Assembly: GCA_024640185.1 (NCBI GenBank)
Contig: JAHEFN010000061.1
Span: 1-10,257 of the forward strand
Length of the DNA stretch: 10,257 bases
Reading direction: 5' to 3'
Source of the DNA: Gemmatimonadota bacterium
GTDB taxonomy: Bacteria > Gemmatimonadota > Gemmatimonadetes > Gemmatimonadales > GWC2-71-9
This document shows positions 6,445 through 10,257 of this stretch, piece after piece. The notes beneath the pieces are model-generated. The model saw only the letters and a program-made list of their open reading frames with translations, had not been told where the DNA came from and did not search any database. How positions within the stretch are numbered: the first letter of the stretch is position 1; the number at the start of each line of letters is the position of its first letter. A program made the translations under genes and the position numbers.

Positions 6445-7302
6445 ATGGCCTCAGTCCTCGTCACCGGCGCGAGTCGCGGCATCGGCTTCTCCACCGCTCT
6501 TGCCCTCGGGAGGGCCGGGCATCGCGTTTTCGCCACGATGCGCCAGCCGGCGGCAGCCCCCGCGCTCGCGGAGGCCGCCGCGGCGGAATCGCTGCCGATC
6601 TCGGTCCTGCCGCTGGATGTCGATGTCGACGAGTCGGTCCGTGACGCCATTGCGGCGATCCTGACAGAGCATGGACCGATCGACGTCCTGGTCAACAACG
6701 CCGGGATCGAACGGCGGGGGTCGGTCGAGGAACTGCCGCTGGCGGAGTTCCGCGCCGTGATGGAGACCAACTACTTCGGGGCGATCCGTTGCATGCAGGC
6801 AGTACTCCCCAGCATGCGCACGCGCGGCAGTGGCTGCATCATCAACGTGACCTCGGTGGCCGGACGGATTTCCTCCTCGCCGCTTGGTCCGTATGCAGCC
6901 ACCAAGCATGCCCTCGAGGCGCTCACCGAGGCGCTCGCCCAGGAAGTGCAGCCGTTCGGCATCCGGGTGGCGATGGTGGAGCCAGGGATCATCGACACCG
7001 GAATGGCGCGTGCGATTGCGGAGGAGGATGCCGGTTCGGTCTATCCCAATGGTCGTCGCTTTGCCCGAATGTTCGCTGCGTCGCTCAAGACGCCGACGTC
7101 CCCCGAACTGGTGGCCGCGAAGATCCTCGAACTGGTGGAGGGGGATTCGCCACTGCTGCGCCATCCGGTCGGTCCGGATGCGGAGCCATTCCTTGCCTGG
7201 CGCGCCGGCATGACCGATGAGGAGTGGGCGGCGTGGTGGGGCGCCGATGATGCGTCGTGGTATGACGCGTTGGAGCGCGACTTCGGGCTGGACGCGCGGT
7301 AG
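6445..7302 (+). CDS. Short-chain dehydrogenase/reductase (classical SDR)
   Basis: This 285-residue NAD(P)-dependent oxidoreductase has a Rossmann fold. The cofactor motif TGASRGIG is at 7-14, directly after the first beta strand of MASVLVTGAS. D61 sits in the LPLDVDVDE strand, and NNAG is at 84-87. The catalytic tetrad is N109 (ETNYFG), S137 (INVTSVAG), Y150 and K154 (YAATK). The EPGIIDTGM segment (179-187) follows, typical of classical SDRs. R33 after the second strand (TMRQ) hints at NADP(H) preference. The last 55 residues are Trp- and acid-rich and probably form the variable substrate lid. Substrate cannot be told from sequence. It lies 90 bp downstream of the helicase with its own Shine-Dalgarno site, so a shared transcript is possible, but a functional link is not evident. 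Confidence 0.93.
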   Translation: MASVLVTGASRGIGFSTALALGRAGHRVFATMRQPAAAPALAEAAAAESLPISVLPLDVDVDESVRDAIAAILTEHGPIDVLVNNAGIERRGSVEELPLAEFRAVMETNYFGAIRCMQAVLPSMRTRGSGCIINVTSVAGRISSSPLGPYAATKHALEALTEALAQEVQPFGIRVAMVEPGIIDTGMARAIAEEDAGSVYPNGRRFARMFAASLKTPTSPELVAAKILELVEGDSPLLRHPVGPDAEPFLAWRAGMTDEEWAAWWGADDASWYDALERDFGLDAR

Positions 7303-7358
7303 GGTCGAGAGACCCGGCACCGCCGCGCCAGCCTCGAGGCCTCACCGTCGCGCTGGCG
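7302..7358. terminator. Hairpin-rich convergent intergenic region, possible bidirectional terminator
   Basis: Between the convergent SDR and zinc-ribbon genes, GGGTC-GAGA-GACCC (7302-7315) forms a 5-bp stem with a GNRA-type loop, starting on the last base of the SDR stop. A second stem, CGCCAGC (7326-7332) with GCTGGCG (7352-7358), encloses the palindrome GCCTCGAGGC (7331-7340, overlapping the stem edge). There is no T-run on either strand, so this is a weak terminator prediction. Confidence 0.4.
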
Positions 7359-7369
7359 GGGAGGCGCGA

Positions 7370-7639
7370 CTACGGGTGCGGCAGATCCGGGGCCGCCGAC
7401 GCGGTGTCACCACCGAGGGGGCACTCGGTGCAGGTCCGCACCTCGGGGTGCCCGCAGATCGGGCAGACGTAGAGGTCGGCCACGACAAGTGCCGCCTGCC
7501 GAAGTTCCTCGGCAAGGGACTCGGCGCGCCGCCGCACCAGCTTCGGGTCGGCACATGCGGCTGCGACGTGGATCAGCGTGGCGCGGACCCGGTTGACCCG
7601 CCATTCGCGGAAGGTGGTTGGTTCGACTTGCGTGGTCAT
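7370..7639 (-). CDS. Small zinc-ribbon protein (89 aa), unknown function
   Basis: The product is 89 residues. The N-terminal half (about 10-55) is charged and probably helical. The C-terminal part has a CX2C-X7-CX2C zinc-ribbon-like site (C59, C62, C70, C73; CPICGHPEVRTC). The tail after it is Ala/Pro-rich and probably flexible. ATG at 7639 (minus strand) has GGAGG 4 nt upstream, a short but usable spacing. The frame stays open far upstream, and in-frame ATGs at 7681 and 7772 have no Shine-Dalgarno. The 7772 choice would add a second CxxC (VCSACA), so a longer form cannot be excluded. The fold suggests a nucleic-acid- or protein-binding role. It converges with the SDR gene and diverges from the fucosidase gene. 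I do not recognise the family. Confidence 0.65.
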   Translation of the reverse strand: MTTQVEPTTFREWRVNRVRATLIHVAAACADPKLVRRRAESLAEELRQAALVVADLYVCPICGHPEVRTCTECPLGGDTASAAPDLPHP

Positions 7640-7870
7640 GGGGCCTCCAGGGAGGGGACAGCACAACTCCACCTGCTCCATCAATAGTTGGTGCCGGATC
7701 GACGACGCGCAAGCCGAGCACACCGGTGCGTGCGCGGCGAAAATCGCGACCCAATCGGTCGCCTTGAGCATCGAGGAGTGGCCGTCGGACAGGCGCCGGA
7801 TGCCACGCCTGCCGGCTCGGTGCGGCGGGTCGACCGCAAACAGGAAGCTCACCGATCCTTGGAGGTAGCC
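7640..7870. other. Divergent intergenic region
   Basis: These 231 bp separate the minus-strand zinc-ribbon gene and the plus-strand fucosidase and should hold promoters for both. An 8-bp palindrome CACCGGTG sits at 7721-7728. I cannot identify convincing -35/-10 pairs. Part of it (7640-7772) may encode an extended N-terminus of the zinc-ribbon protein. Confidence 0.5.
7861..7865 (+). promoter_or_regulatory. Shine-Dalgarno for the fucosidase GTG start
   Basis: GGAGG lies 5 nt before GTG 7871. It fixes a start that gives a clean signal peptide. The longer in-frame reading from TTG 7688 yields an Arg-rich, non-homologous leader. Confidence 0.75.
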
Positions 7871-9361
7871 GTGTTTCGACGTTGTCCCTCGTTGTTCGCC
7901 TGGTTGTGCGGTGCCGCCCTGGTTGTCTTGCCCGTTGCCGACGCCCGTGGCCAGGAACCCTACGACCCGGTGACCGACCCCTTGGTCGTTGAGAAGCTGG
8001 ACCAATGGCAGGACCTCAAGCTCGGGTTGCTGATGCACTGGGGGCCCTACAGCCAGTGGGGCGTGGTGGAGTCGTGGTCGCTGTGTTCCGAGGACGTCGG
8101 CTGGTGCCAACGTCGGACGGACGACTACGACGAGTACAAGACGGCGTATGAGGCCCTCCAGACCACCTTCAATCCGACCGGCTTCGATCCGGAACGGTGG
8201 GCCAGCGCGGCGCGAGATGCCGGCATGCGGTACGTGGTCTTCACCACCAAGCACCACGACGGCTTCAGCATGTTCGACACCCGGTTGACCGATTACCGCA
8301 TCACTGCCGACGCGACACCCTTCAGCGTTGATCCTCGCGCGGATGTCACCAAGGGGATCTTCGATGCCTTCCGCCGTCAGGGGTTCATGGTCGGGGCCTA
8401 CTTCTCGAAGCCCGACTGGCACAGTCCCGACTACTGGTGGCCGAACTTCGCGACCCCTGATCGCAACCCGAACTACGACCTCACCCGGTACCCCGAGCGG
8501 TGGCAACGCTTCGTCGACTTCACCCACGGGCAGATCAACGAACTGATGACGCGCTATGGCCCGATCGACATCCTCTGGCTCGATGGCGGGTGGGTGCAGC
8601 CCCTGACGGCGGAAGAGATCGAGGCCTTCGAGCGCCGCCCCGACAACAGCCAACTCCGCATCCAGAGTCAAGACATCGACATGCCCCGTCTGGTGGCCGA
8701 GGCGCGCCGGCTCCAGCCGGGCCTGATCGTGGTCGACCGCGCGGTGCCTGGCCCCAACCAGAACTACCTGACCCCCGAGGCACGGGTTCCCACGGAGGTC
8801 TGGCTGGTGCCATGGGAGGTGCCGATGCCGATGGCCGGGAGCTGGTCGTATGTGCCGGGGGACCGCTACAAGCCAACGCGGGTCCTGGTACAGATGCTGG
8901 TCGATGTGGTGGCCAAGGGGGGGAACCTGCTGCTCAACATCGGGCCGGGCCCCGATGGCCGCTGGCACGACGAAGCCTATCGCCGACTCGAAGCGCTCGG
9001 GGCGTGGATGGCGGTCAACGGGGAAGCGATCTATGGCACCAGGCCGCTGGCGCCCCACCTCCTCGGCAAGTGGCGCTACACCCAACGGCAGGACGATGGC
9101 GCGGCCTTCGCCATCTACCTCCCCGATGCGGAGGAGACGCAGCTGCCCGAACGGCTGACGATCCCGGCGCTCCACCCGGCCCGCGATGCGACGGTCCACG
9201 TGCTCGGGGTGGCGGGGGCGTTGGCGTGGCGTGCCGATGGCGATGGCCTGCGCGTCACGATGCCGGAGTCACTCCGCGGGGCACCGCCCGCCGAGCACGC
9301 CTGGGTCTTCCGGATCTCACGGCTCGCCTCACCCGCTGGAGCGATACCCCCCACTCGCTGA
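7871..9361 (+). CDS. Secreted alpha-L-fucosidase, glycoside hydrolase family 29
   Basis: This 496-residue retaining alpha-L-fucosidase removes terminal fucose from glycans outside the cytoplasm. From GTG 7871 the N-terminus has a signal peptide: basic FRRC, hydrophobic core LFAWLCGAALVVLPVA (8-23), and probable cleavage near ADARG/QEP (23-28). GH29 signatures follow: LLMHWGPYSQWG (53-64), FTTKHHDGFSMFDT (124-137), the (beta/alpha)8-barrel strand GPIDILWLDGGW (230-241) with D238 as predicted nucleophile, and GNLLLNIGPGPDGRW (351-365). The acid/base residue is not conserved across GH29 and I do not assign it. A C-terminal beta-sandwich follows the barrel (about 395-485). There is no lipobox, so it should be periplasmic or extracellular. 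It faces a second glycoside hydrolase gene across a 78-bp convergent gap, suggesting a glycan-degradation locus. Confidence 0.93.
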   Translation: MFRRCPSLFAWLCGAALVVLPVADARGQEPYDPVTDPLVVEKLDQWQDLKLGLLMHWGPYSQWGVVESWSLCSEDVGWCQRRTDDYDEYKTAYEALQTTFNPTGFDPERWASAARDAGMRYVVFTTKHHDGFSMFDTRLTDYRITADATPFSVDPRADVTKGIFDAFRRQGFMVGAYFSKPDWHSPDYWWPNFATPDRNPNYDLTRYPERWQRFVDFTHGQINELMTRYGPIDILWLDGGWVQPLTAEEIEAFERRPDNSQLRIQSQDIDMPRLVAEARRLQPGLIVVDRAVPGPNQNYLTPEARVPTEVWLVPWEVPMPMAGSWSYVPGDRYKPTRVLVQMLVDVVAKGGNLLLNIGPGPDGRWHDEAYRRLEALGAWMAVNGEAIYGTRPLAPHLLGKWRYTQRQDDGAAFAIYLPDAEETQLPERLTIPALHPARDATVHVLGVAGALAWRADGDGLRVTMPESLRGAPPAEHAWVFRISRLASPAGAIPPTR

Positions 9362-9431
9362 CCCGGTAGCCACTGGGACGCCGCGACCGGTCTCGTTCCG
9401 ATGCCCTCCGATATCGCCCGCTGAGGGAGGT

Positions 9432-9453
9432 GGCCCGAGCTACGATTCGGGCT
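9432..9453 (-). terminator. Hairpin at the end of the minus-strand glycosidase gene
   Basis: GCCCGA (9433-9438) pairs with TCGGGC (9447-9452), with one extra G-T pair outside, around an 8-nt loop. The structure straddles the minus-strand stop codon at 9440-9442 in the convergent gap. No T-run follows, so terminator function is uncertain. Confidence 0.3.
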
Positions 9454-10257
9454 CGAGTACCACCCAGAGTCCCTGGTTGGCTGGAATCACCAACCGGGCG
9501 AGGTCGACCGTGGTGGCCTGCTGGAGTCCCTCGACCGCCGGGGTGAAGGCCCGAACCCCTGACCACCCCGCGGAGAGTCCAGGCGAGAGCCTGAGCCCGA
9601 TGGTGACGTCCTGATCCGACCACGAGGCGAGGGCAATCAGCACCCGGCCGTCGCGCTGGTAGGTCGTCGCCAGGATGCGGGGATCGCCGGTCTCGACCGG
9701 TGGCGAAGGAAGCCAGTAGCCGAGCATCCGACTCTCGTCGATGCCGAAGTCGTCCATCATCCGCCACACCGGTCGCGGATCCACCTCGCCGTACAGGCGT
9801 GCGGTCATGCCGTAGAGCATCCCACGGTAGGGGTGTCCGCCGTCCTGCAGCATCTCCCCCATCAAGCCGAAGGGCAGCCCCGAGACTTCCGTCATCCAAT
9901 AGTCCGGGTTCGCCCCGTAGTCGAAGTACTCGCCGAACCAGAGCCGGGAGATGAACGGGAACTGCTCCATGTAGAGCATGGCGCTGTTGATGTGGCCATC
10001 GCGAGGGTTGAACTGGTTGGCGGAGTGGAGGTCGATCACCACCTCGTCGCGGGCGGCGTGCAGCACGCTGATCATCCGCTTGACGGTCTCCCGGGAGAAG
10101 GCGATGTCGTCGAGGTAGAGGCCGTCAATCTCCTGGTGGGAGGCCAGCCACGACAGCCCCTCGATGTAGTAGTTGGTCCACCGCGAGGTCCCCTTGTCGA
10201 GGATCGCCGCATCGTCCACGGTCCAGGCATGCCAGGCGGCGTGGTAGCGGTCGCCGA
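9440..10257 (-). CDS. Probable glycoside hydrolase (GH123_N/DUF6067-like), 5' truncated
   Basis: Only the C-terminal 271 residues are visible; the frame is open to the window end, so the GTG at 10219 is not taken as the start. The visible part looks like the second half of a TIM-barrel glycosidase. GLYLDDIAF (45-53) is a barrel strand ending in paired acids D49/D50. It is followed by VIDLHSANQF (73-82), LYMEQFPFISRLWFGEYFDY (94-113), with E97 and E109 as further candidate catalytic acids, and GLPFGLMGEML (126-136). From about 193 a beta-rich C-terminal domain follows (LIALASWSD to GLWVVLEPES), as in many glycosidases. I recall similar sequences in proteins annotated GH123 N-terminal/DUF6067, but the family is not certain and the substrate is unknown. 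It converges on the fucosidase gene, fitting a role in glycan breakdown. Confidence 0.6.
   Translation of the reverse strand, partial: GDRYHAAWHAWTVDDAAILDKGTSRWTNYYIEGLSWLASHQEIDGLYLDDIAFSRETVKRMISVLHAARDEVVIDLHSANQFNPRDGHINSAMLYMEQFPFISRLWFGEYFDYGANPDYWMTEVSGLPFGLMGEMLQDGGHPYRGMLYGMTARLYGEVDPRPVWRMMDDFGIDESRMLGYWLPSPPVETGDPRILATTYQRDGRVLIALASWSDQDVTIGLRLSPGLSAGWSGVRAFTPAVEGLQQATTVDLARLVIPANQGLWVVLEPES

Noticed and set aside
7688..7870. TTG start adding 61 residues to the fucosidase
   Set aside because: The leader is Arg-rich with no homology and would bury the signal peptide; GTG 7871 has GGAGG 5 nt upstream.
7640..9199. Very long minus-strand open frame continuing the zinc-ribbon gene antisense to the fucosidase
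   Set aside because: It runs opposite a clear GH29 gene with intact motifs, encodes low-complexity-looking sequence, and the zinc-ribbon gene has a better start at 7639. Long antisense frames are expected in GC-rich DNA.

Overview
The window is GC-rich DNA with strong G/C bias at third codon positions. It is densely packed with genes that use stop-start overlaps and Shine-Dalgarno sites. The gene families (a subtilase of tripeptidyl-peptidase II type, an AtuA/AtuA-ferredoxin pair, a short RecQ helicase, and GH29 plus another glycoside hydrolase) would suit a high-GC free-living heterotroph such as a member of Gemmatimonadota. That assignment is inference; there is no rRNA or other phylogenetic marker here. 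I see no mobile element, CRISPR array, tRNA or rRNA.

Left part (1-4943, + strand): a compact cassette of five genes. It starts with the 3' portion of a large S8 (subtilisin-like) protease whose catalytic Asp lies upstream of the window. Next come an AtuA-family protein (PF07287/DUF1446), its small ferredoxin-fold partner, a crotonase-fold enoyl-CoA hydratase/isomerase, and a 51-residue protein with two predicted membrane segments. Each gene starts inside the stop codon of the one before (ATGA or TGATG), so all five are probably co-transcribed and translationally coupled. AtuA, its partner and the crotonase point to catabolism of acyclic terpenoid or branched acyl-CoA compounds. The protease and the tiny membrane protein are not expected members of such a pathway.

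Middle part (4944-7302, + strand): a 76-bp gap carrying two near-identical 16-17 bp direct repeats leads to a short RecQ-family DNA helicase. It keeps the zinc-binding cysteines but lacks the winged-helix and HRDC domains. A classical short-chain dehydrogenase/reductase with its own good ribosome binding site follows.

Right part (7303-10257): the SDR converges on a small minus-strand gene for an 89-residue zinc-ribbon protein, with hairpin-forming sequence between them. A 231-bp divergent intergenic region then precedes a secreted GH29 alpha-L-fucosidase (+). This converges on the 3' portion of a second probable glycoside hydrolase (-), cut by the window end. The two right-hand genes suggest breakdown of fucosylated or related glycans.
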